Source of the DNA: Agrobacterium tumefaciens | GTDB lineage: Bacteria; Pseudomonadota; Alphaproteobacteria; Rhizobiales; Rhizobiaceae | DNA: 64,000 nt | Assembly (NCBI RefSeq): GCF_005221325.1 | Contig: NZ_CP039890.1 | Location: 310,001 to 374,000 of the forward strand | Direction of reading: 5' to 3' | Shown here: piece after piece, positions 52,113 through 61,479 of the stretch | Position numbering within the stretch: position 1 is the stretch's first letter | How the letters are laid out: each line of letters starts with the position of its first letter | Notes under the pieces: generated by a model | Seen by the model: the letters and a program-made list of their open reading frames with translations, nothing else | What the model was told of the DNA's origin: nothing | Databases searched by the model: none | Program-made: the position numbers and the translations under genes

Positions 52113-52603
52113 ATCCGGACGCACGGTGCGAACGCCTCTCCGCCTTTCTGGCAATGTTGATTCCGGCACGAGACTGACACCGACGCCTTCGCGAAGGAGC
52201 GCTATCGCGCTAGCCCAGTCACGCACTTCCATGCGCACATCCGCCAGCGATAAGCCGGCAGCCGTCGCCAGCGTGCGCGCATTGACATGGCATCCGCCGG
52301 TGGCAAGCACGAACGGCTCCGCTACGAATTCGGCAAGGGATAGTGCGTCGCGTCGGCCGAGGCGATGGGACGCAGGCAGCACGCAGACCCATGCGTCCCG
52401 CCCGATGAGCACCGCGTTACTATCTGGCAAGGGTTTAGGACGACACCAAGATCGACCGCACCCGTATCCAACGAGGTTTCAACCTCACGATCATCCGTTT
52501 CGAGCGCCACGAGTTCAATGCCGGGATGGAGGGAACGGAACCGCCGCACGAGCGGTGGAAGCACGGTGGTTGGCCATTGCCTCCAAGGCACCGAGTGGAT
52601 TGA
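52113..52603 (-). pseudogene. LysR-family regulator remnant with frameshift
   Basis: The effector domain of a LysR protein is spread over two frames. TVLPPLVRRFRSLHPGIELV and DREVETSLDTGAVDLGVVLN lie in one frame (52603-52432). After a shift near 52430 the sequence continues with IGRDAWVCVLPASHRLGRRD, FVLATGGCHVNARTLATAAG and AIALLREGVGVSLVPES in the other. The N-terminal HTH is missing, and the C-terminus runs into an SDR tail. Confidence 0.75.
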
Positions 52604-52863
52604 GGCCGGTGGAGTTGCCGCCGCATCAGGCGGCCATAGTTCGCGCCGGGGACAGAGCCGACTGCCTTGATACGGCGCTCGGTCATCGTGGCGTTGATCG
52701 AGTAACAAAGCTTAACGTGATAAGAGCAGAACAATTAAGCTGTCGTTCGCTTATTATGGCAACGAATAAGGGCCTAATACACTAAATTAGATATTAACCA
52801 TAACTAAATATAAATCGATTACGTTTTATTCTTCTGTAGGCGAAACGACTAGCGGACGAAGAC
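52604..52863. other. AT-rich region upstream of the autotransporter
   Basis: The distal part (52720-52863) is clearly AT-rich and probably holds the autotransporter promoter. No recognisable gene or clean operator was seen. Confidence 0.5.
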
Positions 52864-55800
52864 ATGGCCAAACGGCTCGATGAAGCAGCTATCCCTGGAA
52901 TGGGTCTGCGACAAGCTATGAGATTGTCGTGTGCATTGGCGCTGGCGCTCGTCGTGAGGCCGGGGTGGGCGCAACAGGTCATCGGCGGCAGCGATACGGA
53001 GATTATCGACGGCATGGATCCGGCCGGAACCGGTGCGGGCACGCAGCCAAGTCCATGGACGATCAACAACGACCTTTTGATAGGCGAGCAAAGCGGCGAC
53101 GACGCAGCCCTCATCATCCGGAATGGCGGCGACGTCAGCAACGATATCGGCGTGCTTGGCGTCGATCCGGGTGCGGGCGGCACGGTAACGGTGACCGGGC
53201 CGGGCTCCACCTGGGCTAACTCCGATACCCTTTATGTCGGCCATCAGGGCACCGGCACGCTCAGCATCGAAGATGGCGGCATGGTCGATAGTGTGGCCGG
53301 CCATGTCGGCTATTTCTCCGGCGCGAGCGGTTCGGTCACGGTCAATGGTGCAGGTTCGACCTGGATCAGCTCCCAAGACACCTACATCGGTGATAGCGGG
53401 ACCGGCACGCTCACCATCTCGAATGGGGGCACGGTCAACAACGCATCCGGTTATATTAGCAATGATTCCAGTGCCATCGGCGAGGTCATCGTCACGGGCG
53501 CAAATTCGGTCTGGAACAATGCTGCGTTCGTCTCGGTCGGCGAGGCCGGAACGGGAACGCTGACCATTTCGAATGGCGGTTCCGTCACCGGCAGCCAAGG
53601 CTATGTCGGCTTCAGTTCCGTTGGCAGCGGCGTGGTGAGCGTGATCGGCACGGGCTCGAACTGGATCAGCTCAGGCGCACTCTTCGTCGGCGAATTCGGC
53701 ATAGGCCGTGTCACGATCAGCGATGGCGGCATGGTTTCTGCGTCCGAGATCGTCATCGCCAACGAATCCGGCGGCACGGGAACAGTGGAGATTGACGGAA
53801 GTGCCGGAAACGGACGCGGCGTTCTTAAGACAGGCTACGTCGAGAGAGGAGCCGGTAACGCAAATCTTGTTTTCGACGGCGGGATTCTGCGCGCAACGGG
53901 CAGCGAGGCGAATTTCCTGCGCGGCTTCGGCGCCGGCGAGGTCACGATCGATGCCGGTGGAGCCTTTATCGATACGAACGGCTTTGCCGTCGCTATATCA
54001 ACAGATCTGCAAGGGACCGGCGGCCTCACCAAGCAGGGCACCGGCACGCTGACGCTTTCCGGCACCGACATCTATACCGGGGTGACGACGGTCGAGACCG
54101 GCACGTTGCTGGCAGGCAGCGCTGGCGCTTTCGTGCAGAACGGCGCCTACGCGGTCAATGGCGGCGTCCTTGATCTCGGTGGTTTCGACCTCACTATGGG
54201 GCAGCTTTCGGGCGGCGGCGAGATCGCGATCGGCAGCGCCGACTTGACCATCAACCAAGCGAGCAACAGCACCTATGCTGGCATATTCTCCGGCAGCGGC
54301 GATTTCGCCAAACTCGGCACCAGCACCTTGTTCCTGACTGGCGACAGCTCAGGGTTTGCCGGTACGACGACCGTGTCGGGCGGCGGCCTGGTCGTCAATG
54401 GCAGCCTTGGCGGCACCCTGACGATGACAGGCAGTAGACTGGGTGGCTCGGGGGCCATTGGTACGCTGAACGCCGGCGCGGGCGCCACCGTTGCGCCCGG
54501 CAATTCCATCGGAACATTGACCGTCGGCGGCAACCTCATTTTCGATCCCGGCTCCACCTATGAAGTCGAGGTCGATCCAGCCGGTACCGCCAGCGATTTC
54601 ATCTCGGTCACCGGCACCGCGTTTCTAAACGGCGCCTCCGTCACCCATGTCGGGATGAACGGCAACTACAAGCCCTTCTCCCCCTATACTGTCCTGACCG
54701 CAACCGGCGGGATCAGCGGCACATTCGGCGCGGTCACCTCCAATTACGCCTTCCTGGCAGCCGACCTCTCCTGTGATCTGAACAACGTCTATCTGCAGAT
54801 CGCGCGCAACGACGTGAGCTTCACCGAAATGGCGGCAACGCGCAACCAGATTGCCGCGGCGGGGGCCGCCGAGCGACTCGGAACCGGCAACAACGTCTAC
54901 GACGCGATCGTCACATTGCCGGACGACGAGTCAGAGATTCAGGCGAGCTTGAACGCCCTTTCCGGCGAAATCCATGCCTCGATCAAGACGGCGCTGATCA
55001 ACCAGAGCCTCTTTGTCCGCGATGCCGCCAATGAGCGCCTGCGCTCCGCATTCGGCGATACCGGCCCCACCGCGTTCCCGATACATGCCGTCCGGCCGCG
55101 CGGTCCGGAACCGATCGCCGCCGATACGTCGGAAAGGCCGGTTTTCTGGAGTACGGTGTTTGGCGGCCGGAGCGAGGCATCCACGGATGGCAACGCCGCT
55201 ACGCTGCCCCATCAGACCGGTGGATTTCTCGCCGGCGTCGACACCACCTTCGATGACGTCAGGTTCGGCATGATGGCTGGCTACAGCAACTCACGCTTTG
55301 ACCCGCGCCACCGCGCCTCATCGGGATCGAGCGACGATTATCACCTCGGCCTCTACGGGGGCACGCACTGGGGCAATCTCGCTTTCCGCTCCGGCCTTGC
55401 CCATACCTGGCACGAGATCGATACCAGCCGCCGCGTCGTAATCGGAAACTTGGGGGACAGGCTCGATGCGAGTTACGGCGCCGGCACACTGCAGGCCTTT
55501 ACCGAGCTCGGATATCGCATCGATACGGCGGCGGCCTCTTTCGAGCCCTTCGCCAATCTCGCTCATGTGGCCGTTCGGACTGCCGGGTTCACAGAAGAAG
55601 GCGGGGCCGCCGCGCTCGACAGTTCGAGCCGCACTACTAACACCGCCATCGCCACACTTGGCCTGCATGCCGAAATGGATATTCGCTTGGGTGGAACGAA
55701 TGCCACTCTGCGCGGCATGTCGGGCTGGCGGCATGCGGCCGGCGATACCGTTCCGCTGACGACGCATGCTTTTGCGGGAGGCGGCGACTTCACGATCGCT

Positions 55801-55953
55801 GGCGTCCCGGTGGCGCCCAACGCCTTCATCTTTGCTGCGGGGCTTGACTATGACCTCAACCCAAGCTCCACCCTCGGAATTGCCTATTCCGGCCAGATTG
55901 CTGAGGGCGCCCAACAGCATGGGGTCAAAGCGACGCTATCAGTGAAGTTCTAA
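52864..55953 (+). CDS. autotransporter (type V secretion) with N-terminal 50-residue repeats
   Basis: This 1029-residue surface or secreted protein has a signal peptide with AMRLSCALALALVVRPGWAQ. Four 50-residue repeats (about 114-313, preceded by one degenerate unit) have the pattern GSxW...YVG..GTGTLTISNGG.V. A PATR-type unit follows near residue 390 (GGLTKQGTGTLTLSGTDIYT). The C-terminal autotransporter barrel is at about 760-1029, with VFWSTVFGGRSEASTDGNAA and a terminal ATLSVKF. The last residue is Phe as needed for assembly. It lies between decayed genes and looks like an accessory adhesin or stalk protein. The real start may be a later Met (52900 or so). Confidence 0.92.
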   Translation: MAKRLDEAAIPGMGLRQAMRLSCALALALVVRPGWAQQVIGGSDTEIIDGMDPAGTGAGTQPSPWTINNDLLIGEQSGDDAALIIRNGGDVSNDIGVLGVDPGAGGTVTVTGPGSTWANSDTLYVGHQGTGTLSIEDGGMVDSVAGHVGYFSGASGSVTVNGAGSTWISSQDTYIGDSGTGTLTISNGGTVNNASGYISNDSSAIGEVIVTGANSVWNNAAFVSVGEAGTGTLTISNGGSVTGSQGYVGFSSVGSGVVSVIGTGSNWISSGALFVGEFGIGRVTISDGGMVSASEIVIANESGGTGTVEIDGSAGNGRGVLKTGYVERGAGNANLVFDGGILRATGSEANFLRGFGAGEVTIDAGGAFIDTNGFAVAISTDLQGTGGLTKQGTGTLTLSGTDIYTGVTTVETGTLLAGSAGAFVQNGAYAVNGGVLDLGGFDLTMGQLSGGGEIAIGSADLTINQASNSTYAGIFSGSGDFAKLGTSTLFLTGDSSGFAGTTTVSGGGLVVNGSLGGTLTMTGSRLGGSGAIGTLNAGAGATVAPGNSIGTLTVGGNLIFDPGSTYEVEVDPAGTASDFISVTGTAFLNGASVTHVGMNGNYKPFSPYTVLTATGGISGTFGAVTSNYAFLAADLSCDLNNVYLQIARNDVSFTEMAATRNQIAAAGAAERLGTGNNVYDAIVTLPDDESEIQASLNALSGEIHASIKTALINQSLFVRDAANERLRSAFGDTGPTAFPIHAVRPRGPEPIAADTSERPVFWSTVFGGRSEASTDGNAATLPHQTGGFLAGVDTTFDDVRFGMMAGYSNSRFDPRHRASSGSSDDYHLGLYGGTHWGNLAFRSGLAHTWHEIDTSRRVVIGNLGDRLDASYGAGTLQAFTELGYRIDTAAASFEPFANLAHVAVRTAGFTEEGGAAALDSSSRTTNTAIATLGLHAEMDIRLGGTNATLRGMSGWRHAAGDTVPLTTHAFAGGGDFTIAGVPVAPNAFIFAAGLDYDLNPSSTLGIAYSGQIAEGAQQHGVKATLSVKF
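53203..53802 (+). repeat. four tandem 150-bp protein repeats in the autotransporter
   Basis: Four 50-codon units start at residues 114, 164, 214 and 264 (GSTWANSD, GSTWISSQ, NSVWNNAA, GSNWISSG) with the shared core YVG..GTGTLTISNGG. They keep exact length but vary in sequence, so they are old repeats likely to fold as beta-helix turns. Confidence 0.85.
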
Positions 55954-56441
55954 AATCCGCTTCATACGGCGTGCCGGCATCCTTGCACGTCATACTTTGG
56001 AAAACACCGAACGCCAATTCCGGAGATTCTTGTGATAAACGGCCTGCCAATTGCACCCTCGCCCACGGAACAAGGCTAATTGGCATCAGCCGTGCGTGGT
56101 GCCAGCGGCTTCACGGTAGTCATGGCCCAGTCTGCAGTCAAAGGGCGTGCTTCGGGCCGCAACACTACCGGCCGGTAATGAAACTTTTACGACGTCCGCC
56201 GCTCACATTCGGCGTTTTATCCGCAACGGAGCTACTTCAGCACGCTGGTCTCGAGTATGGAGGTGTCTACCTAGCAAAATGCCTCAAGCTGTTCGTTTAT
56301 CACGACAACCTGCACAGGTACATCATGGCATCGCTCTTCGATGGTCCCTTCGAACCGCGGCAGCCCGACTTCAACTGCACAAAGGCGATCACCACCTCTG
56401 CGTGCCCAAACTCGCAAGCGGCTTCTGCAGGGCGCAACCCC

Positions 56442-56760
56442 ACCGTTTCTCGTTTCCGACGGTTTTTTGCCGTAGACAGAGCGATAGACCGCCCAAAAGC
56501 GGCCGAGATGATAGAACCCCATTTTAGACAAATTGTTCTTACGGGCTCTTGGTTCAACGGCTCGAGCAGATCATTTCTGACAGCCCATAGCCGAAGGGTC
56601 CGCAGATAAAACGGCCAGGGTCGTTTCCAGGAATGAAAGAAAACCCTTTTCGAGCCCGAACCGAGACGCCGATGGCCCCGGCGACCATAGCACTGGTATT
56701 GGGTTTCGAGATGTTTGCCTGCATGAAGTCGATTGCGTCGGGCACATGCCAGGGTGCGAT
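56442..56760 (-). pseudogene. AraC-family regulator, frameshifted C-terminal part
   Basis: One frame carries HVPDAIDFMQANISKPNTSA and AGAIGVSVRARKGF (first HTH region, decayed). Another carries ICLKWG and GFYHLGRFWAVYRSVYGKKP followed by SETRNG (second HTH). Together they fit the C-terminus of an AraC protein of the type that ends WGFxHLGRFxxxYRxxFGxxPSET. At least two frameshifts separate the pieces. Confidence 0.65.
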
Positions 56761-57031
56761 TAGAAATGTCCTTTGCTCAGATAGTGAGATTAGCGATTGG
56801 GGATTGTTCGGACCAGCAGATCGGCCAGCGCCTGAGTCAGATTCGACGGGGCGACTGGCGACTGAAGCAACGGCCCGCCATGGTGTATACCGCCGATGAT
56901 CGTTTGGCCCATCTTGGCCCCTAAACATTTAAGGGGCACAGATATACGGTACGGTGATATGGGCGGCGTTTGCCGTTACCGTGCGAAGGTCGACCTTCCT
57001 GAAAAGGCACACAAGTTACCAACATCAACAG

Positions 57032-57059
57032 GCCGGCGACAGAGGCGTCTGTCGCCGGC
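57032..57059. repeat. GC-rich hairpin downstream of the NmrA-like gene
   Basis: An 11-bp perfect stem (GCCGGCGACAG / CTGTCGCCGGC) with a six-base loop. It lies 215 bp after the NmrA-like stop on the minus strand with a weakly T-rich tail, so it may be the terminator of that unit. Confidence 0.55.
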
Positions 57060-57274
57060 GGATTTGAAGGACTGAGTCCGTCAGGGATGAGGCCTGGTTT
57101 TCATCGACAGTGCATGTTGGCCAGGGACGTGCGGGACATGCATCGTCAAACTGCAGTTGCTGCGGCGGTAACACAGCGTCGCGCGTGGCATCCACGAACG
57201 CCCCCTAAGCAAGAATAAGAGGCCGCCGTTCGTATATCATGCGTGGGGCTCCTCCCCTGTCAGGCAGCAACATC

Positions 57275-58189
57275 TTATCGGGAGAACTCCTTTGCGTGAA
57301 GCTTGACGAACTGGTGCATACTCGTCGGCTCCCTCCCAACGAGCTCCGCGAAATCATCGGTCAGTCGATTGTATCGACCCTGCTGATGAAGTTTGGCCAT
57401 CGTGGCCAGATGGCTGATGACATGGGCCGGCACTCCCCGTTCGCGCAATTTGTCGGCCCAGGCCGCGATCGGCACGTCCCGATACCGGATGGTCCGCCCA
57501 AGCGCGTCGGAGAAGTTTTTCGCGTAGTGGTTCACATCAGCGGTGACCTGACCTGTCAGATTGTAGATGCGACCGATGTACGGGGTCGGTTCGGCCAGTA
57601 TCGTTGAGACGGCGTCGGCTACGTCGATGGAGGAGATTGGTGAGGTGATGCTGTTGCCAAGCGGCAGGATCAGCTCGTCATTCTCCCGAACCCCCGCGGC
57701 GGCGAAGAACAGGAAAAACCCTTCCATGAAGACCGTTGGCCGTACAGTGACCACCGGCAGGCCCGACCATTGGAGCGCCTGCTCGGCCAGCCAGTGCTGC
57801 TTTTGCTGCGGGCTATCGGTCGTTTCGGTGATGCTCATTTGCGAGACCGTCATCTGCGACATGTTCACAAATACCTCAACCCCATGATGGCGAGCGATAG
57901 CCGCGGTGTTGACGGTTGCTTCGAGATAGGATGGCGACACGGACATGCCGAAATAGATTCGTGAAACACCTTCCATGGCGCGATGCATGGAGGGGAGGTC
58001 CGTCAGGTCGGCGACGACGACTTCAGCGCCGAGATCGCGCAACGCTGCCGAGCGGTCATCCTCCCGCCGCACCAAGGCGCGGACGTAAAATCCTCTGGCC
58101 AAGAGGTTGGTCGTTACATTGCGGCCGATTGCCCCAACGGCGCCCGCGGCGCCTGTCACAAGGATAGGGCGGTCATCTTTCTTGTCCAT
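57275..58189 (-). CDS. NmrA-like NAD(P)-binding protein
   Basis: A 304-residue atypical SDR. The Rossmann motif is ILVTGAAGAVGAIGRNVTTN, and ARGFYVRALVRREDDRSAAL and GVSRIYFGMSVSPSYLEATV follow. There is no strict Tyr-x-x-x-Lys, which fits NmrA-type redox sensors or quinone oxidoreductase-like proteins. It is upstream-separated from the next SDR by 71 bp on the same strand. The reaction is not clear; reduction of quinones or azo compounds, or redox sensing, are options. Confidence 0.85.
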   Translation of the reverse strand: MDKKDDRPILVTGAAGAVGAIGRNVTTNLLARGFYVRALVRREDDRSAALRDLGAEVVVADLTDLPSMHRAMEGVSRIYFGMSVSPSYLEATVNTAAIARHHGVEVFVNMSQMTVSQMSITETTDSPQQKQHWLAEQALQWSGLPVVTVRPTVFMEGFFLFFAAAGVRENDELILPLGNSITSPISSIDVADAVSTILAEPTPYIGRIYNLTGQVTADVNHYAKNFSDALGRTIRYRDVPIAAWADKLRERGVPAHVISHLATMAKLHQQGRYNRLTDDFAELVGREPTSMHQFVKLHAKEFSR

Positions 58190-58260
58190 TCATTCCTCAC
58201 TGTGTCTGTCGGGATCGGAGTGCGAGGCGCGATTCCGTCTGTTGCCGGCCGATTTCAGGG

Positions 58261-59094
58261 CTAAGCTCCCGTAACGTTTTTCATGGCGGCTCGCTGCATC
58301 GAACGCGGCGTCAGGCGATTTGAAAAAATAATGATGTTGTTCATGAACCCTGGGAGCACGGAAGCTTTTCCTTTTGATAGCGCGCGAAGACCACTTTCGG
58401 CGACAGGACGGGGCTTCATCGTCAGAAAACGCAGCATGCGCGAGACAGGGGCACTTGCGGCCGAATCGAATCCTGTTTCGGTGTGTCCAGGGCAAAGGCA
58501 GGTGACCGTCACGCCTCGAGGGCGGAGCTCGTCGTGCAAAGCCTCTCCAAACGACAACACATAAGACTTCGTTGCTGCATAAGCGGCAAACCCAGGAACG
58601 GGCTGGAATGACAGAATGCTTGCAATGAGAAGTATCTGCCCAGACCCGCGGGTTGCCATATCCTGCCCGAAGATAAAGCTCAGTTCCGTGACCGCTGTGA
58701 TGTTGAGCTGTATCATATCGGTCGTGCGCTCCAGCGGGGTTTCCAGAAAGTCCCCGTGCAACCCATACCCGGCATTGTTCACCAGAATATCGATCTGCAG
58801 CGACTTTTCGTCCAGACTGCTTTTCAATCGAGCGGCAGCGCCAGGGGCTGCAAGATCTATCGGTTCAACAACGATCTCGACACCATATTTTTGCCGAAGC
58901 TCTGAGGCGAGCTTCTCCATCGGCTCCCTGCGCCGGGCGGCGAGCACGAGATTTACTTTCTGCGCTGCCAGTAGTTCGGCATATTCGAGGCCCATGCCAC
59001 TTGAGGCGCCGGTGATCAGGGCCCGCTTCGTTGCGGCACCATTGAATTTTCCGACGAGGGATGTTTGCGTTTCCGCGTTAGCAACGTTTTGCAT
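58261..59094 (-). CDS. short-chain dehydrogenase/reductase (SDR)
   Basis: A 277-residue protein with the Rossmann motif ALITGASSGMGLEYAELLAA, NNAG in LVNNAGYGLHG, and catalytic YAATKSYVLSF. The ATG at 59094 follows GGAAACCAA; an extension to 59250 is rejected because it would take in the spacer to the aldehyde dehydrogenase gene. It lies 80 bp after that gene's stop on the same strand and may belong to its operon under TetR control. It may act on aldehydes, alcohols or fatty ketones; the substrate is unknown. Confidence 0.9.
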   Translation of the reverse strand: MQNVANAETQTSLVGKFNGAATKRALITGASSGMGLEYAELLAAQKVNLVLAARRREPMEKLASELRQKYGVEIVVEPIDLAAPGAAARLKSSLDEKSLQIDILVNNAGYGLHGDFLETPLERTTDMIQLNITAVTELSFIFGQDMATRGSGQILLIASILSFQPVPGFAAYAATKSYVLSFGEALHDELRPRGVTVTCLCPGHTETGFDSAASAPVSRMLRFLTMKPRPVAESGLRALSKGKASVLPGFMNNIIIFSNRLTPRSMQRAAMKNVTGA

Positions 59095-59174
59095 TTGGTT
59101 TCCTTTCAAATAGATGGATATTTTTGGTGGAGCTGACGAAGTCTTGCTTGTTAGCGCCTGCAGAGTTTGAATCT

Positions 59175-60593
59175 TTACCGAATCATGAGGTTCAGGATGC
59201 GCTCGACCAGCTTTCCGTATGGGGGGTGGAACAGTTTGACGGTGTTCCACCGTCCTTGCTCGTAGATGCCTTTGGCATGGCTCAGTCGCCTGAAGCCCTC
59301 GACGCCGTGATAGGCGCCCATCCCGCTGGCGCCGACGCCGCCGAAAGGCAAGTCATCCTGGGCGACATGCATGATCGTGCCGTTGATCGTGACATTTCCC
59401 GATGTCGTGCGGTCGAGCACCTTTCGCCGTTCCGCAGAGTCTCCACCGAAATAGTAGAGAGCCAGTGGCCGCGGACGGGCGTTCACATAGGCGATCGCTT
59501 CACTGATGTCTCGATAGGGAAAGATAGGCAGAATCGGACCGAATATCTCCTGGTGGGCGATTTTCATCTCATCGGTGACGCCCAGCACTACCGTCGGCGC
59601 GAGCGTATGCGGACGGCGGGCGGCGTCACCAGGCCGGTGCCCGACCTCGATAATCTGTGCGCCGTGGGCGCGGGCATCCTCGATCAGGTCGATCAGCGTC
59701 CCATACTGACGGTCGTTGACGATGGAAGTGTAGTCCTCGCTGGTCGGACCGTCTGGATAGGCCGCCTTTGCCAGCCTGTCGAAACTCGCGACAAATGTGT
59801 CGACCTCGGATTCATGCACCAAGGCATAGTCGGGGGCGATGCAGGTTTGCCCACCGCTAAGAAGCTTCCCCCAGACGATGTCGGACACAAAGCGATCCTG
59901 CACGCCGCCCTTGGCAACGATCGCCGGGGACTTTCCGCCAAGCTCCAGGGTGACCGGCACGAGATTGTCACTCGCCGCCTTCATCACCGCGCGCCCCACT
60001 ACTGTGCTGCCGGTGAAGACAAGGTGATCGAACGGTAGGGTTGAGAAGGCCGCACCGTCGCCCTCGACGAGCGCAACCTGTTCTTCCGTGAAGATTTCGC
60101 CGAGCATCGATGCGATGAGGGCATTTGTTTCCGGCGTCACATTGGACGGCTTGAGCATGACGCGGTTTCCCGCGGCGATCGCGGTCACCACCGGCATCAG
60201 AGACAACTGAATTGGATAGTTCCAAGGCGAGATGACCCCAACGACACCGACGGGCTGATACTCGATCCAGGCCCGGCCGAATTGCATCAGGAGCGAGACA
60301 TGACGGCGCTCAGGTCGCATGAAGCGGCGCAGGTTTTTGCTTAGATAATCGATGCCAGCGATCACCCCGAAGACCTCCATGATCGCGGTCTCGTGACGGG
60401 CACGATGCCCGAAGTCCGAAGAGACGGCCGCCTCAAGGGCCGCGCGGCGACCGATCAGCGCCTGCTTTAGTCTGGCGAGATTGGCGCGACGATCCGCGAG
60501 TGATGGCGCGCCGTCGCGGAGAAAGGCGGTTCGCTGGGCGGTGAGGATACGGCCCATGTGGTTGGCGTCGGTGAATTCTTCTATAGCGTTCAT
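59175..60593 (-). CDS. aldehyde dehydrogenase (coniferyl-aldehyde dehydrogenase-like)
   Basis: A 472-residue NAD(P)-dependent enzyme. Features are the cofactor-binding VGVVGVISPWNYPIQLSLMP, the general-base Glu in LELGGKSPAIVAKGG, and the nucleophile Cys in GGQTCIAPDYALVH. The C-terminal segment has FGGVGASGMGAYHGVEGF. The ATG at 60593 is chosen over 60623 because it lies 31 bp after the predicted start of transcription. The promoter has TTGACA (60654-60659) and TATATA (60631-60636) with 17-bp spacing. The divergent TetR gene is probably its regulator. Confidence 0.93.
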   Translation of the reverse strand: MNAIEEFTDANHMGRILTAQRTAFLRDGAPSLADRRANLARLKQALIGRRAALEAAVSSDFGHRARHETAIMEVFGVIAGIDYLSKNLRRFMRPERRHVSLLMQFGRAWIEYQPVGVVGVISPWNYPIQLSLMPVVTAIAAGNRVMLKPSNVTPETNALIASMLGEIFTEEQVALVEGDGAAFSTLPFDHLVFTGSTVVGRAVMKAASDNLVPVTLELGGKSPAIVAKGGVQDRFVSDIVWGKLLSGGQTCIAPDYALVHESEVDTFVASFDRLAKAAYPDGPTSEDYTSIVNDRQYGTLIDLIEDARAHGAQIIEVGHRPGDAARRPHTLAPTVVLGVTDEMKIAHQEIFGPILPIFPYRDISEAIAYVNARPRPLALYYFGGDSAERRKVLDRTTSGNVTINGTIMHVAQDDLPFGGVGASGMGAYHGVEGFRRLSHAKGIYEQGRWNTVKLFHPPYGKLVERILNLMIR

Positions 60594-60626
60594 GGCATAC
60601 TCCGATGTAGACAAAAGCAACATGGA

Positions 60627-60640
60627 GGTCTATATAGACC
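60627..60640. promoter_or_regulatory. TetR operator overlapping the aldehyde dehydrogenase -10 box
   Basis: GGTCTATATAGACC is a perfect 14-bp palindrome. It covers the -10 box of the minus-strand promoter, so a bound repressor would block RNA polymerase. The adjacent divergent gene encodes a TetR protein. Confidence 0.8.
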
Positions 60641-60659
60641 GCAATGTTACCACTGTCAA
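60631..60659 (-). promoter_or_regulatory. sigma-70 promoter of the aldehyde dehydrogenase gene
   Basis: TTGACA at 60654-60659 and TATATA at 60631-60636 on the minus strand, spaced by exactly 17 bp, near-consensus. It precedes the ATG at 60593 with a leader of about 30 bases. Confidence 0.78.
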
Positions 60660-60687
60660 CAATGTATCCAAGAGAAACTTTATCGCC

Positions 60688-61305
60688 ATGACAGACGTTC
60701 AAAACCGCCCCTATCATCACGGTGATCTCCGCCGCGCAATCATTGAAACGGCGTTAGACATGCTCCGGGATGACAAGAACTGGCAGTTCACGCTGCGAGA
60801 AGTCGCCCGTCGGGCCGGCGTCAGCCACGCTGCGCCCTACAAACACTTTCCGGATAAAGCAGCTCTGCTCGTCGAACTCGCCATGATTGGATTCGATCGA
60901 CTACGCGAGGCGCTAGCGGAGGCGAAACCCGAAGCCCCCCAATCTTTGCTCGAAGAAATCATGCCGATATCTCTGGCATATGTCGCGTTCGGAACCGATA
61001 ACCCGGCCCTATATCGACTGATGTTCAGTGCCGAGGAGGGGCGGGCCGTAGGAATGCATCTCGATCAACGGGCGTTAGCGGTATTCGACGTAGTGCTGGA
61101 CATGCTCAACCGCGGTCAGGCTGCTGGGACCATTCGCAAGCGGCCAGTCAGGGGACAGGCCACCACCGCATGGGCGCTCATTCACGGCATCACCTTGCTC
61201 GCGATCGATGGGCTCCTGGTGGAAGAAAAAGTCGGACCGGCGCCGCTGGACGCAGCCATTGCCACTCTGGTGGAAGGGCTCGCAATCCCGCAACCAAACA
61301 CGTAG
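60688..61305 (+). CDS. TetR-family transcriptional regulator
   Basis: A 205-residue repressor. The N-terminal HTH is FTLREVARRAGVSHAAPYKH followed by FPDKAALL, and the rest is an all-helical ligand domain of the WHG type. The ATG at 60688 (MTDVQNRPYHHGDLRRAI) gives the normal family length; an extension to 60481 would overlap the aldehyde dehydrogenase gene and is rejected. It is divergent from the aldehyde dehydrogenase gene, and the palindrome at 60627-60640 is the likely site. The ligand may be an aldehyde or aromatic compound. Confidence 0.93.
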   Translation: MTDVQNRPYHHGDLRRAIIETALDMLRDDKNWQFTLREVARRAGVSHAAPYKHFPDKAALLVELAMIGFDRLREALAEAKPEAPQSLLEEIMPISLAYVAFGTDNPALYRLMFSAEEGRAVGMHLDQRALAVFDVVLDMLNRGQAAGTIRKRPVRGQATTAWALIHGITLLAIDGLLVEEKVGPAPLDAAIATLVEGLAIPQPNT

Positions 61306-61479
61306 TTCATACGAAGCCTGGGCCGCATGGCCAATCGATGTCGCGTTTCGGACTTCGTCATAGGATCGAGCAGCGTTGGTCGTAGCACACGTTAATGCCC
61401 GACCAGGCTCTTAGCGGTCTCTCGGCAATCCGTACCCACGCTCGGTAAAGAAGGTACAAAGCTCATAGCACGGCATGAA

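Larger units (their letters stand above)
55954..57274. other. gene-poor region with an AraC pseudogene and a hairpin
   Basis: About 1.3 kb with no intact gene. It contains an AraC pseudogene (56442-56760) and a GC-rich hairpin (57032-57059). A plus-strand frame of 212 codons at 55971-56609 is open, but it lies antisense to the AraC remnant and has no family resemblance. The stretches 55954-56440 and 56929-57030 show nothing I recognise. Confidence 0.5.

Noticed and set aside
51963..52430. 155-codon frame taken as a normal gene
   Set aside because: It joins a LysR domain to an SDR tail and lacks an HTH, so it is a chimera of two remnants.
55971..56609. 212-codon plus-strand frame after the autotransporter
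   Set aside because: No family resemblance or ribosome binding site, and the opposite strand carries AraC motifs in the same stretch.
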